Assembly: GCF_000478585.1 (NCBI RefSeq)
Contig: NZ_ARWI01000001.1
Coordinates: 2,356,001 to 2,420,000, forward strand
Reading direction: 5' to 3'
Length of the DNA: 64,000 bases
DNA from: Thiomicrorhabdus sp. Kp2
GTDB taxonomy: Bacteria; Pseudomonadota; Gammaproteobacteria; Thiomicrospirales; Thiomicrospiraceae
The position numbers were made by a program, and so were the translations under genes. This document shows, piece after piece, positions 17,250 through 25,967 of this stretch. The notes under the pieces were generated by a model. The model did no database searches and was not told the origin of the DNA. It worked only from the letters and a program-made list of their open reading frames with translations. Positions within the stretch are counted from its first letter, which is position 1. The number at the start of each line of letters is the position of its first letter.

Positions 17250-18587
17250 ATGCAAAGAAAAATCTCTCCCGTAGCCAAAAAAGCGGTTGAACATTATGTG
17301 GCTCAATCGGAGTTGCTGAATGCGACTTGTCAAAGTGCTTCTTTACAAAAAATTCGCCAACAAGCCCAACAATTGTTGAATGAGCAGGGTTTTCCTACGC
17401 AGCGAGATGAGGAGTGGCAATACACTCGTTTAACAGGTTTTGTACAAAACCATTTTGCTATGCAACCTGCGGTACCCGTTACGAGTCAACAAGTTCGTCA
17501 GTTTATGCCTGGTTTCCCAGTCACGATGGTGGTGTTTGTTGATGGCTGGTTTAGTGAATCGTTATCCGATGATTTAGAAGCTCTGCCAAAAGGTGTGATT
17601 TATGAATCTTTTAGAGATATTGAATCCATCGCTGGTAATGCTGAAGTGTTATTTGAAAGAGAAAAACAGATAACTAAAGAGCCATTTGGTGTTTTAAATA
17701 GTCTTTTGTTAGCGGATGGTTTTTATCTTCAGTTAGCTGCCAATGCTTATATGGAAATGCCATTTTTTGTTTTGCATATCCAGACACAAAAAAATCAAAT
17801 GAGCAATGTGCGTAATCGCGTTGAACTTGGCGAAAATGCAGAGTTAACTTTGGTTGAACGTTTTGTGTCTTTAGCCGAATTAACGGGCGAAACAGACAGT
17901 AGTGCCTGCACGAATGTTGTGACTGAAATTGAGATAGCTAAACAAGCGCGTTGTAAACAAATTGTGATGCAAGAGCAAAATGATAGCGCATTCTACTTCA
18001 ATAACCAGTTTATCTATCAAGCGGATAATAGCAGTTTTCATAGTTTTTATGGCGGTTTAGGTTCGCAGCTTTCGCGCCATCAAAATCATATTTTGATGAA
18101 TGGCGAATACATTGAAAGCCAGCAGAATAGCGCGTGTTTAGCTAAAGATAACCAAGTCGTTGACTCTCGTACAGATACCCAACATAACGATGTTTGGGGC
18201 ACTAGTCAGCAGTTGCATAAATATGTATTAACCGATCACGCTATTGGCGTTTTTAATGGGATGATTCGTGTTGATCAAAAGGCACAAAAGACCGATGGTC
18301 AAATGGATAACAAAAACCTATTGTTATCAAATCAAGCCAAAATGGACACCAAACCTCAGTTAGAGATTTATGCGGATGATGTAAAGTGTTCTCACGGTTC
18401 TGCATCAGGTCAGATTGATAAAAATCAAATCTTCTATTTGCAAGCTCGCGGGATTCGTCGTGCAGATGCGATTAAGATGATTACCCATGCCTTCTTGCTT
18501 GAACCTGCAGAAGACATTAGTAATGAGCAAATCCGACACTGGGTAACAGATCGTCTTTCAGCAGGCCTGGTAAAAATCCATCAGTAA
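17250..18587 (+). CDS. sufD: Fe-S cluster assembly protein SufD
   Basis: SufD pairs with SufB to hold the nascent cluster and is needed for iron entry. The frame is open from 17175, inside sufC, but the ATG at 17250 has a GAGAGCGGA Shine-Dalgarno-like stretch and gives a 445-residue protein of normal size. The C-terminal half carries the SufB/D beta-helix signatures, including DVKCSHGSASGQIDKNQIFYLQARGI. The gene follows sufC by 19 bp. Confidence 0.94.
   Translation: MQRKISPVAKKAVEHYVAQSELLNATCQSASLQKIRQQAQQLLNEQGFPTQRDEEWQYTRLTGFVQNHFAMQPAVPVTSQQVRQFMPGFPVTMVVFVDGWFSESLSDDLEALPKGVIYESFRDIESIAGNAEVLFEREKQITKEPFGVLNSLLLADGFYLQLAANAYMEMPFFVLHIQTQKNQMSNVRNRVELGENAELTLVERFVSLAELTGETDSSACTNVVTEIEIAKQARCKQIVMQEQNDSAFYFNNQFIYQADNSSFHSFYGGLGSQLSRHQNHILMNGEYIESQQNSACLAKDNQVVDSRTDTQHNDVWGTSQQLHKYVLTDHAIGVFNGMIRVDQKAQKTDGQMDNKNLLLSNQAKMDTKPQLEIYADDVKCSHGSASGQIDKNQIFYLQARGIRRADAIKMITHAFLLEPAEDISNEQIRHWVTDRLSAGLVKIHQ
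18562..18572. repeat. CAGGCCTGGTA partial palindrome inside sufD
   Basis: Nine-base core in a GCAGGCCTGGT context, nine codons before the sufD stop, read as Ala-Gly-Leu-Val. Confidence 0.75.
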
Positions 18588-18643
18588 TCAACAATTATCC
18601 TTTTATTTATTCACTGGTTTAAATAATGACTAACGGAACGAGT

Positions 18644-19873
18644 ATGTCAACAAACACTATCGACTTTGCAAAAGTACGAGCGCAGTTTCCAATCCTAAAC
18701 TTGGTTGAAAATGGACAACCGCTGGTTTATTTAGACAGTGGAGCGACATCACAAAAACCACAACGAGTGATTGATGCTTTAGAGCGCTATTACCGTGAAG
18801 AAAATGCAAATGTACATCGTGGTGTTTACGGTTTAAGTGAGCGGGCAACTGAAAAATATGAGGGCGCGCGTGAAACTTTAAGGGCCTTTTTAAACGCAAA
18901 AAGCACCAAAGAGATTGTTTTTGTTCGAGGAACCACTGAAGCAATTAATTTGGTTGCACAAAGCTGGGTTATGGAAAACCTGAAAGAGGGTGATGAAGTG
19001 ATTGTCACCGAGATGGAACACCACTCAAACATTGTCCCTTGGCAGCTTTTAAGAGATCGCATGGGGATTCGTCTTATCGTGTTACGCATGAACCAGAAAG
19101 GCGAAGTCTGCATGAATGCACTTAAAAGTCTGGTTTCTGAAAAAACCAAGTTGGTTTCAGTGACGCATATGTCAAATGCATTAGGCACCATAAACCCTGT
19201 AAAAGAGATGGCTGAAATCGCGCATTCTGTGGGTGCAAAAATTATGATTGATGGCGCGCAAGCGACTCCGCATATGCAGGTGGATGTGCAAGATTTAGAT
19301 TGTGATTTTTATGCGCTGTCTGGTCATAAAATGTATGGTCCAACAGGAATTGGTGTTTTGTATGCTAAAGAAGCTTTATTAGAAGCGATGCCACCTTATC
19401 AAGGTGGTGGAGATATGATTTACTCCGTGACCTTTGATAAAACAGAATACAACGTTTTGCCTTATAAGTTTGAAGCAGGAACCCCACATATCTCAGGTGC
19501 CATTGGCTTGGCTGCAGCGGTCGATTTTTTGAATGAAGTCGGTTTAGAAAATATCGCTAAGCATGAAGCAGAGCTATTGGCTTATGCGACTGAAAAATTA
19601 TCTGAAATTGATGGGTTACAAATTATTGGTCAAGCAGAGCATAAAGGTGGTGTCGTCTCTTTTGTAATTGAAGGTGTACATCCTCATGATATGGCAACAT
19701 TAATGGATCAAGATGGGATTGCAGTAAGGGCGAGCCATCATTGTGCGATGCCTGTTATGCAACACTTTAATGTACCAGCAACGATTCGTGCCTCATTTGG
19801 CGCTTATAATAACTTCGAAGATATTGACCGTTTAGTGGTTTCTATTCAAGAAGCTAAAGAGATGTTAATTTAA
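18644..19873 (+). CDS. sufS: Cysteine desulfurase SufS
   Basis: A class V PLP aminotransferase that removes sulfur from cysteine and passes it as persulfide to Fe-S assembly. The ATG at 18644 (409 residues) fits the family length and has GGAACGAG upstream; an in-frame ATG at 18626 would add six residues. PLP-binding Lys229 is in SGHKMYGP and the catalytic Cys367 in RASHHCAMP, both characteristic of SufS. It is the last suf gene, ahead of a palindromic terminator. SufE or SufU, normally required as sulfur acceptor, must be elsewhere. Confidence 0.96.
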   Translation: MSTNTIDFAKVRAQFPILNLVENGQPLVYLDSGATSQKPQRVIDALERYYREENANVHRGVYGLSERATEKYEGARETLRAFLNAKSTKEIVFVRGTTEAINLVAQSWVMENLKEGDEVIVTEMEHHSNIVPWQLLRDRMGIRLIVLRMNQKGEVCMNALKSLVSEKTKLVSVTHMSNALGTINPVKEMAEIAHSVGAKIMIDGAQATPHMQVDVQDLDCDFYALSGHKMYGPTGIGVLYAKEALLEAMPPYQGGGDMIYSVTFDKTEYNVLPYKFEAGTPHISGAIGLAAAVDFLNEVGLENIAKHEAELLAYATEKLSEIDGLQIIGQAEHKGGVVSFVIEGVHPHDMATLMDQDGIAVRASHHCAMPVMQHFNVPATIRASFGAYNNFEDIDRLVVSIQEAKEMLI

Positions 19874-19889
19874 ATTACTTGCACAGCCT

Positions 19890-19917
19890 AAGCTACCAGG
19901 CCTGGTAGCTTTTTAGA
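19890..19917 (+). terminator. suf operon terminator built on the ACCAGGCCTGGT palindrome
   Basis: A 22-bp perfect palindrome (19890-19911, arms AAGCTACCAGG / CCTGGTAGCTT) followed by more T residues. The genome-wide 12-mer forms the whole upper stem. Confidence 0.85.
19895..19906. repeat. ACCAGGCCTGGT palindrome as suf terminator core
   Basis: Exact copy at the centre of the suf terminator. Confidence 0.95.
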
Positions 19918-19981
19918 TGTATCAATCTTAATACACCCAATATTTTAAAATTTCATTTCTGTTTTCAGTATATTAGTGATT

Positions 19982-20326
19982 ATGAAATCAAATGAAACTA
20001 TCTCTCTTAGCTGGATTCGCATCGAGTTAATTCCGCTTCCAAACATGGATGAGGCTTATCCTCAAACGGTATTTTGGTGGAATCCCGAGTTAGGTCTCTT
20101 GGAGGGAGATGTCGGCTTAATCAAAAGTTTGATTAACAATGCTTTGTCTAATGGTGTGGTCGCAACTCAATCAAGTGGCACAGTCGAAATAACTAACCCA
20201 TATCAAAAACCAACCGAGTTAGCGGCTATTCTTGGTCAATTTTACTGGGTGATTCCTCAGCCCGTTTCAAAACCGTTTGAAAATATTGAGAATGCAGAGG
20301 GAATGACTTCTTCAACCATTCAATAA
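19982..20326 (+). CDS. Hypothetical protein
   Basis: A 114-residue protein (ATG at 19982; a GTG at 19976 would add two residues). I do not recognise a family. It has no signal peptide or membrane segment, starts with a beta-rich stretch (ISLSWIRIELIPLP) and contains paired aromatic motifs (VFWWNPE, GQFYWVIPQ). It is followed by a low-complexity Ser/Thr/Asn end. It stands alone between the suf terminator and murC with codon use like its neighbours, so it is probably a real gene, but the function is unknown. Confidence 0.6.
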   Translation: MKSNETISLSWIRIELIPLPNMDEAYPQTVFWWNPELGLLEGDVGLIKSLINNALSNGVVATQSSGTVEITNPYQKPTELAAILGQFYWVIPQPVSKPFENIENAEGMTSSTIQ

Positions 20327-20474
20327 TGTATTTTTAGATTCAATAACTTAAAAAGGTTGTCTTTTTTGCCAGTGAAAAAACCTTAATATTAAGAATAGAA
20401 ATTGGCGTTTGCATCAGTAAATCATTGTATGATATTGCCTATATTTAAAATTAATTTATGAAGTTGTCAACGCA

Positions 20475-21863
20475 ATGAAAGAACAAGTTAAACAGATTCA
20501 TTTTGTTGGAATCGGTGGTGTAGGTATGGCGGGTATTGCTGAGGTTTGTCTTAACCTTGGATATATTGTGTCTGGCTCTGATTTAAAACATAACCCGACA
20601 GTCGCGCGTTTAGAATCTTTAGGCGCACTGATTCAGCTAGGGCATGAAGCGGATCACGTTAAAAATACCGATGTGGTGGTGGTTTCTACCGCCATTGGAG
20701 CAGGTAATGCGGAAGTTGATTGGGCAAGAAGCACCCGTATCCCCGTTATTCCTCGTGCTGAAATGTTAGCTGAATTAATGAGAATGCGTTTTGGAATCGC
20801 GATTGCAGGAACCCACGGAAAAACCACAACAACCAGTCTTGCCGCCTCGGTACTGACACAAGGTGGGATTGATCCAACTTTTGTGATTGGTGGTAAATTG
20901 AACCAGGTCGGTTCTAATGCTCGCTTGGGTTCGAGTCGTTATTTAGTTGCCGAGGCGGATGAATCCGATGCTTCATTTTTACACCTTTCACCGATGATGT
21001 CGGTGGTTACCAATATTGATGAAGATCATATGGAAACCTATCAAGGTGATTACCAAAATTTAGAAAACACCTTTATCGAATTTATTCATCGTTTGCCATT
21101 TTATGGCATGGCGATTATGTGTATAGACGATGAGAATATTCAAAAGATTTTACCTAAACTATCCCGTAAAGTTTTGACCTATGGTTTTGCTGAAAATGCC
21201 GATATCAGAGCCATCAATGTTACTGCAAAAGGGTTGCAGATGCAGTTTCAGGTTCTGGTTGGCCGTGAACGTAGCTTTGATATTACGCTGAACCTACCTG
21301 GAAAACACAACGTATTAAATGCGCTTGCCGCAATTGCGATTGCTCTAAAGTTGGATGTTTCGGTAGAAGCGATTCAGCAGGCTTTAAATGAATTTGGTGG
21401 TGTAGGGCGACGTTTTGAGGTTTATCCTGAACGTGTTATTGGCAATCATACCGTAACTTTAGTGGATGATTATGGTCATCACCCAACAGAGCTTGAAGCG
21501 ACCATCTCGACGGCCAGAGACGCTTTTCCAGAAAAACGTTTGGTTTTAGTTTTTCAACCGCATCGTTACACCCGAACACGTGACTTGTTTGATGACTTTG
21601 TTCAAGCCTTAATGGGGCCTGATTTGGTGATTTTATTAGATGTTTATGCCGCTGGTGAAATGCCATTGCCAATGTTTGATTCAAAATCACTGCTTCAAGC
21701 CTTGAGGCTGCGTGGTGAACATGGCTTTTATGCTGACAGTTTAGAGCAGCTAGATGAAATCGCTAAAGATGTTTTGCATGATGATGATGTCGTTCTCGTT
21801 ATGGGAGCGGGTGATGTGGGGCAGGTCGCTAAAAACTGGCACTCAGTTGAGGAGCAGGTTTAA
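20475..21863 (+). CDS. murC: UDP-N-acetylmuramate--L-alanine ligase
   Basis: MurC adds L-alanine to UDP-MurNAc, the first step of the peptide stem of peptidoglycan. The protein has 462 residues: an N-terminal Rossmann motif GIGGVGMAG (12-20), the ATP-binding loop GTHGKTTTT (112-120) and a C-terminal Mur ligase domain with FQPHRYTRT. Its stop overlaps the ddlB ATG by one base. It opens the second part of the division cluster, separated by nearly 18 kb from murG, its usual upstream neighbour. Confidence 0.96.
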   Translation: MKEQVKQIHFVGIGGVGMAGIAEVCLNLGYIVSGSDLKHNPTVARLESLGALIQLGHEADHVKNTDVVVVSTAIGAGNAEVDWARSTRIPVIPRAEMLAELMRMRFGIAIAGTHGKTTTTSLAASVLTQGGIDPTFVIGGKLNQVGSNARLGSSRYLVAEADESDASFLHLSPMMSVVTNIDEDHMETYQGDYQNLENTFIEFIHRLPFYGMAIMCIDDENIQKILPKLSRKVLTYGFAENADIRAINVTAKGLQMQFQVLVGRERSFDITLNLPGKHNVLNALAAIAIALKLDVSVEAIQQALNEFGGVGRRFEVYPERVIGNHTVTLVDDYGHHPTELEATISTARDAFPEKRLVLVFQPHRYTRTRDLFDDFVQALMGPDLVILLDVYAAGEMPLPMFDSKSLLQALRLRGEHGFYADSLEQLDEIAKDVLHDDDVVLVMGAGDVGQVAKNWHSVEEQV

Positions 21864-22771
21864 TGAAGTTTGGAAAAGTGGCTGTATTAATGGGCGGTAA
21901 AGCGGCTGAGCGAGACGTTTCGTTAAGAAGTGGTGCTGCGGTTACTGAAGCTTTATTGGCTCAAGGCATTGATGCGGTTTCAGAAGATGTCACGCAACTA
22001 GAAGATTTACAGCGTATTGCTAAAGAGTACGATAGAGCGTTTATTGCCTTGCACGGTCGTTGGGGTGAAGATGGTGTGGTTCAAGCTGTTTTAGATGATT
22101 TAGGGTTACCTTATACAGGCAGTGGAATGACCGCGTCAGCTGTTGCCATGGATAAACTAAGAACCAAGTGGATGTGGATGGGAGCAGGCCTGCCAACTCC
22201 AGGATTCATCTGGGTCTCTGATTTGATGCCATTAGATATTGATGAGTTTGATTTACCATTTCCAGTCATTGTAAAACCATGCCATGAAGGTTCTAGTATT
22301 GGTATGCGTAAGGTCTATGACAAAGAGAGCTTGGTTGAAGCCGTCACTTACGCTCGTGAGTTTGACTCGGAAGTTTTGATTGAACAGTGGATTACCGGGC
22401 GTGAATATACTGGGGCGGTATTGAATAACCAGGCTTTGCCATTGATTCAGTTAAAAACCTCACATGATTTTTATGATTTTGATGCTAAATACAAATCAAA
22501 CGATACTCAATATATTTGCCCTTGTGGCCTTGATTCAGAAAGTGAAAGTGATATTCAAAATTTAGTTTTACAAGCCTTTCATGTGCTTGGTTCACAGGGA
22601 TGGGGGCGAGTGGATTTAATGTTGGATGAGGATGACCAGGCCTGGTTAATCGAGCTCAACTCGGTTCCTGGTATGACGGATCATAGTCTTGTTCCTATGG
22701 CTGCGAAGGTGGCTGGGATCAGTTTTGAAAATTTAGTTGTTGAAATTTTAAAAACAACCTTAAAGCGTTAA
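21863..22771 (+). CDS. ddlB: D-alanine--D-alanine ligase
   Basis: A 302-residue ATP-grasp enzyme that joins two D-alanines for the peptidoglycan stem. Family features are the N-terminal VLMGGKAAERDVSLRSG loop, LHGRWGEDG, the ATP-binding PVIVKPCHEGSSIGM stretch and the metal-binding LIELNSVPGMTDHSLVP near the end. It overlaps murC by one base and precedes ftsQ, the standard cluster order, which is why it is called ddlB rather than ddlA. Confidence 0.95.
   Translation: MKFGKVAVLMGGKAAERDVSLRSGAAVTEALLAQGIDAVSEDVTQLEDLQRIAKEYDRAFIALHGRWGEDGVVQAVLDDLGLPYTGSGMTASAVAMDKLRTKWMWMGAGLPTPGFIWVSDLMPLDIDEFDLPFPVIVKPCHEGSSIGMRKVYDKESLVEAVTYAREFDSEVLIEQWITGREYTGAVLNNQALPLIQLKTSHDFYDFDAKYKSNDTQYICPCGLDSESESDIQNLVLQAFHVLGSQGWGRVDLMLDEDDQAWLIELNSVPGMTDHSLVPMAAKVAGISFENLVVEILKTTLKR
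22184..22191. repeat. CAGGCCTG, decayed palindrome inside ddlB
   Basis: Eight-base centre only, in a GCAGGCCTGCC context. It may be chance; recorded because full copies are so frequent. Confidence 0.3.
22635..22646. repeat. ACCAGGCCTGGT palindrome inside ddlB
   Basis: Exact copy; the frame gives Asp-Asp-Gln-Ala-Trp-Leu just before the catalytic LIELNSVPG segment. Confidence 0.95.
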
Positions 22772-22801
22772 GCGGAATGATGTTTACAGGAGTAGATTAT
22801 T

Positions 22802-23500
22802 TTGTTTAGCGTAAAGCGCAGTCTGCAACTATTCATACTGTTTTTAGCATTGGTAACTCTTGTTTCTGTTGGCTGGCTGTCTACTCAGAAAGATTCTCCA
22901 CTCTATAAGCCTATAGAGAGTTACAAGCTGGTTTTACCGATTAAACAAGTGACAGAAGAAGAGATTGCTACGACTGTAAAGCCTTATTTAGGAGCATCGT
23001 TTTGGGATATCCCCTTAAATAAAATTCAAGCAGATTTGGTGCATTTAGATTGGGTGCAGTCAGCCCAGGTAAAACGTAAATGGCCAAATTTACTTTATAT
23101 TTCAATTAAAGAGCAAACTCCTGTTGCCCGCTGGGGGGATGCTGGACTAGTGAATCGTTCTGGTGAGGTGTTCTTTCCAGAATCAATAGAGGGCTTTACC
23201 AATCTGGTTGAGCTTGATGGAGAACTCGCCCAATCACAGCAGGTTTTGCGTAATCTAATTACCCTACAAAGTCAGTTTTTAAATTTAGATTTTATTATAA
23301 AATCCTTGAAATTATCCACAGATAATGTCTGGAGTATCGGCATCTTAGATGGCCCAAGTATTGTCTTAGATTCATTGAATTATGAGCATAAACTACAGCG
23401 TTTTATCAAAGCCTATCCAAAGCTCGATTCAGAGATGAGAAAATCAGCAGGAATTTATGATTTACGCTATAGTAATGGTTTTATAATTGCCAAGAAATGA
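22802..23500 (+). CDS. ftsQ: Cell division protein FtsQ
   Basis: A bitopic inner-membrane protein that links early and late divisome proteins through FtsB/FtsL. The 232-residue sequence has one N-terminal transmembrane segment (about 9-27), then a periplasmic POTRA domain starting with LPIKQVTEEEIATTV and a beta domain (VQSAQVKRKWPNLLYISIKEQ). It starts at a TTG preceded by AGGAG about ten bases upstream; no ATG gives a complete protein. Position between ddlB and ftsA is canonical. Confidence 0.92.
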   Translation: MFSVKRSLQLFILFLALVTLVSVGWLSTQKDSPLYKPIESYKLVLPIKQVTEEEIATTVKPYLGASFWDIPLNKIQADLVHLDWVQSAQVKRKWPNLLYISIKEQTPVARWGDAGLVNRSGEVFFPESIEGFTNLVELDGELAQSQQVLRNLITLQSQFLNLDFIIKSLKLSTDNVWSIGILDGPSIVLDSLNYEHKLQRFIKAYPKLDSEMRKSAGIYDLRYSNGFIIAKK

Positions 23501-23565
23501 ATCGTATTTAGCTTGGTTCAAGATTCAAATTTGATAGTGTGAAATGAGAAAAGGTAAAGCATAGC

Positions 23566-24813
23566 ATGGCGCGAAAACAACACTCCTCAAATACCGTAGT
23601 GGGTTTAGATATCGGTACTTCTAAAATTGCGGCAATCATCGGTAAAATCAAACCAGATGGCGAAATAGAAGTGGTGGGGATGGGAACTCATCCTTCAAGA
23701 GGACTCAAAAAGGGTGTTGTCGTCAATATCGATTCTACCGTTGAATCTATTCAACGTGCGATTGATGAAGCTGAAAGAATGTCGGGTTTTGAAGTGCATT
23801 CTGTTTACGTAGGTATTGCAGGAAGTCATATTAAGAGTTTTAACTCAAACGGTATGGTGGCTATTCGTAACCAAGATGTTCAGCCTGATGATATTGAACG
23901 TGTTATGGATGCTGCACAAACCATTGCCATTCCTGGTGATCAGCGTGTTCTACATATTCTTTCTCAAGAGTACATTATCGATAATCAAGGCGGTATCCGT
24001 GAGCCAATTGGTATGTCAGGTGTTCGTCTAGAAGCTAAGGTTCATATGGTTACTGGCTCTGTCAGTGCGGCACAAAATATCACCAAATGTGTCGAGCGTT
24101 GTAACTTAGGTGTCTCTGATATCATTCTAGAACAACTTGCTTCGAGTGAAGCGGTGCTTTCTGAAGATGAAAAAGAACTCGGTGTTTGTTTAGTTGATAT
24201 TGGTGGTGGAACAACGGATATTGCCGTGTTTCATAATGGCGCAATTCGCCATACTGCGGTTATTTCTGTTGCAGGCGATCAAGTTACCAATGATATTGCA
24301 GTTGCCTTACGTACACCAACACAAGCCGCCGAAGAGATTAAGCGTAAATACGCTTGTGCTTTACCTCAGTTAATTGATAAAGACGAAGAGATTGAGGTAG
24401 CCAGTGTGGGTGATCGCCCAGCGCGATGCCTTTCTCGTCGTACTTTAGTGGAAGTGATTGAGCCACGATATGAAGAGTTATTTCAACTGATTCAAGCAGA
24501 GCTACGCAGTGCGGGATTTGAAGATGTTTTGGCAGCAGGTATTGTTTTAACGGGTGGCAGTTCTCTGGTTGAAGGGGCAGTTGAGTTAGCAGAAGAAGTT
24601 TTTCATATGCCTGTAAGATTGGGTTATCCACAAGGTGTTCATGGCCTAAAAGATGAAGTCAATAGTCCGTCTTATGCAACAACGGTTGGTCTATTAATGC
24701 ACGCTCGAGACCATTTAGGTGGTGCAGTACCTGAGATAGCTGAACGCTCTAGCTTTTCGGATGCAGGTTCTGTCCTTGAAAGAATGAAAACGTGGTTTAG
24801 TAAAAGCTTTTAA
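23566..24813 (+). CDS. ftsA: Cell division protein FtsA
   Basis: An actin-like ATPase that tethers FtsZ polymers to the membrane. The protein has 415 residues, near the E. coli 420. Visible are the phosphate-binding VGLDIGTSKIAAIIG at the N-terminus, LVDIGGGTTDIAVF in the middle, VLTGGSSLVEG and a C-terminal amphipathic helix (VLERMKTWFSKSF) that serves as membrane anchor. The following gene is lpxC; ftsZ, which nearly always follows ftsA, is missing. Confidence 0.96.
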   Translation: MARKQHSSNTVVGLDIGTSKIAAIIGKIKPDGEIEVVGMGTHPSRGLKKGVVVNIDSTVESIQRAIDEAERMSGFEVHSVYVGIAGSHIKSFNSNGMVAIRNQDVQPDDIERVMDAAQTIAIPGDQRVLHILSQEYIIDNQGGIREPIGMSGVRLEAKVHMVTGSVSAAQNITKCVERCNLGVSDIILEQLASSEAVLSEDEKELGVCLVDIGGGTTDIAVFHNGAIRHTAVISVAGDQVTNDIAVALRTPTQAAEEIKRKYACALPQLIDKDEEIEVASVGDRPARCLSRRTLVEVIEPRYEELFQLIQAELRSAGFEDVLAAGIVLTGGSSLVEGAVELAEEVFHMPVRLGYPQGVHGLKDEVNSPSYATTVGLLMHARDHLGGAVPEIAERSSFSDAGSVLERMKTWFSKSF

Positions 24814-24875
24814 GCATTAATTGTACGGATTACATATCTAAGTAAATTTCGGTCTAAATTTTGCGGTGTGTTCTA

Positions 24876-24884
24876 TGCTAGAAT
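24876..24884 (+). promoter_or_regulatory. Candidate extended -10 promoter for lpxC
   Basis: TGCTAGAAT fits an extended -10 (TGnTANAAT). It lies about 105 bp before the lpxC start, in the gap where ftsZ would be expected. The -35 region is poor. Confidence 0.4.
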
Positions 24885-24990
24885 GCACGGCGTTATAAGA
24901 GATGGATATTTTGCTTTGTAAGTAGACAATCCTTTAAATTCGCAGTATTGAAAACATAGTATAAAATCCACATTAGAAAATGAGTTTCCC

Positions 24991-25917
24991 TTGAATCAAA
25001 GAACACTTGCCAACAAAATTAAGGCCAAAGGTATTGGCTTACACACGGGTCATGAATCAGTCATGACTTTGCGTCCAGCCCCTGTGAACACTGGAATTGT
25101 CTTTAGACGTGTCGATTGCACGCCAGAAGTTGAATTCAGAGTGTCACCTGAGATTGTTGGTGAGACTATGTTATGTACGACCATTGTTAACTCTGATGGT
25201 GAGAAGAAAATAAAAATAGCGACCATTGAGCATTTAATGTCGGCTCTGGCGGGTGTTGGAATTGATAATGTGTATATTGATATCACTTCGGATGAAGTGC
25301 CAATAATGGACGGTAGTTCATCCCATTTTATCTTTTTATTGCAGTCGGCGGGTATTCAAATTCAAGACGTACCTAAAAAGTTCGTAAAAATATTAAAGCC
25401 TATTCGAGTTGAAAATGAAAAAGGTGGTTCTGCTGAGTTTAAACCGTATGAAGGTTATCGTTTAAATTTCTCAATTGATTTTGAACACCCAGCATTCCAA
25501 GAGACAGCTGAAAAAATGACTTTAGAATTTTCATCAACAGCCTATTTTAAAGAAGTGAGCCGTGCACGTACCTTTGGTTTTATGAAAGATATGGAGACGT
25601 TACGAGCACGAAATCTAGGGTTGGGAGCGAGTTTAAAAAATGCGATTGGTCTTGATGAGAAAGGTGTAATGAATATCGAAGGCCTTCGAGATAAAGATGA
25701 GTTTGTACGGCATAAAATTTTAGATGCAGTAGGTGATTTATACATGCTGGGGCATCCTATTGTGGGTGAGTTTACCGCTCATAAGTCTGGGCATGCATTA
25801 AACAATCAATTATTAAGAGCTTTATTAGAGCAACCTGAAGCTTATGAATTGGTAGAGTACTCTGATGAAGGTGGAAAACCACCTGTGAGGTATGGTAGTA
25901 GTAAGGTTCTACTTTAG
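24991..25917 (+). CDS. lpxC: UDP-3-O-acyl-N-acetylglucosamine deacetylase
   Basis: LpxC is the zinc-dependent committed step of lipid A synthesis. The 308-residue protein starts at a TTG giving MNQRTLANKIKAKGIGLHTG, which aligns with the family; the upstream in-frame ATG option ends at once in a stop. Zinc and catalytic residues are visible: His81 in EHLMSA, and His241 and Asp245 in HKILDAVGD. HKSGHALN near the C-terminus holds the general acid/base His. Position after ftsA is normal only if ftsZ is ignored. Confidence 0.95.
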   Translation: MNQRTLANKIKAKGIGLHTGHESVMTLRPAPVNTGIVFRRVDCTPEVEFRVSPEIVGETMLCTTIVNSDGEKKIKIATIEHLMSALAGVGIDNVYIDITSDEVPIMDGSSSHFIFLLQSAGIQIQDVPKKFVKILKPIRVENEKGGSAEFKPYEGYRLNFSIDFEHPAFQETAEKMTLEFSSTAYFKEVSRARTFGFMKDMETLRARNLGLGASLKNAIGLDEKGVMNIEGLRDKDEFVRHKILDAVGDLYMLGHPIVGEFTAHKSGHALNNQLLRALLEQPEAYELVEYSDEGGKPPVRYGSSKVLL

Positions 25918-25935
25918 TGCCAAATTAACTATTAG

Positions 25936-25967
25936 AAAAAACGCCCTAGTCATGGGCGTTTTTTTTT
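25936..25967. terminator. Bidirectional terminator between convergent lpxC and dciA
   Basis: A-run plus CGCCC (left arm) pairs with GGGCG plus T-run, around a seven-base loop at 25947-25953. The dciA stop codon (25946-25948, minus strand) lies at the top of the hairpin, so the gene ends inside its own terminator. Confidence 0.9.

Noticed and set aside
24814-24990. A very short or truncated ftsZ
   Set aside because: No FtsZ motif such as GGGTGTG is encoded in any frame of the 177-bp gap; it is a true absence at this place.
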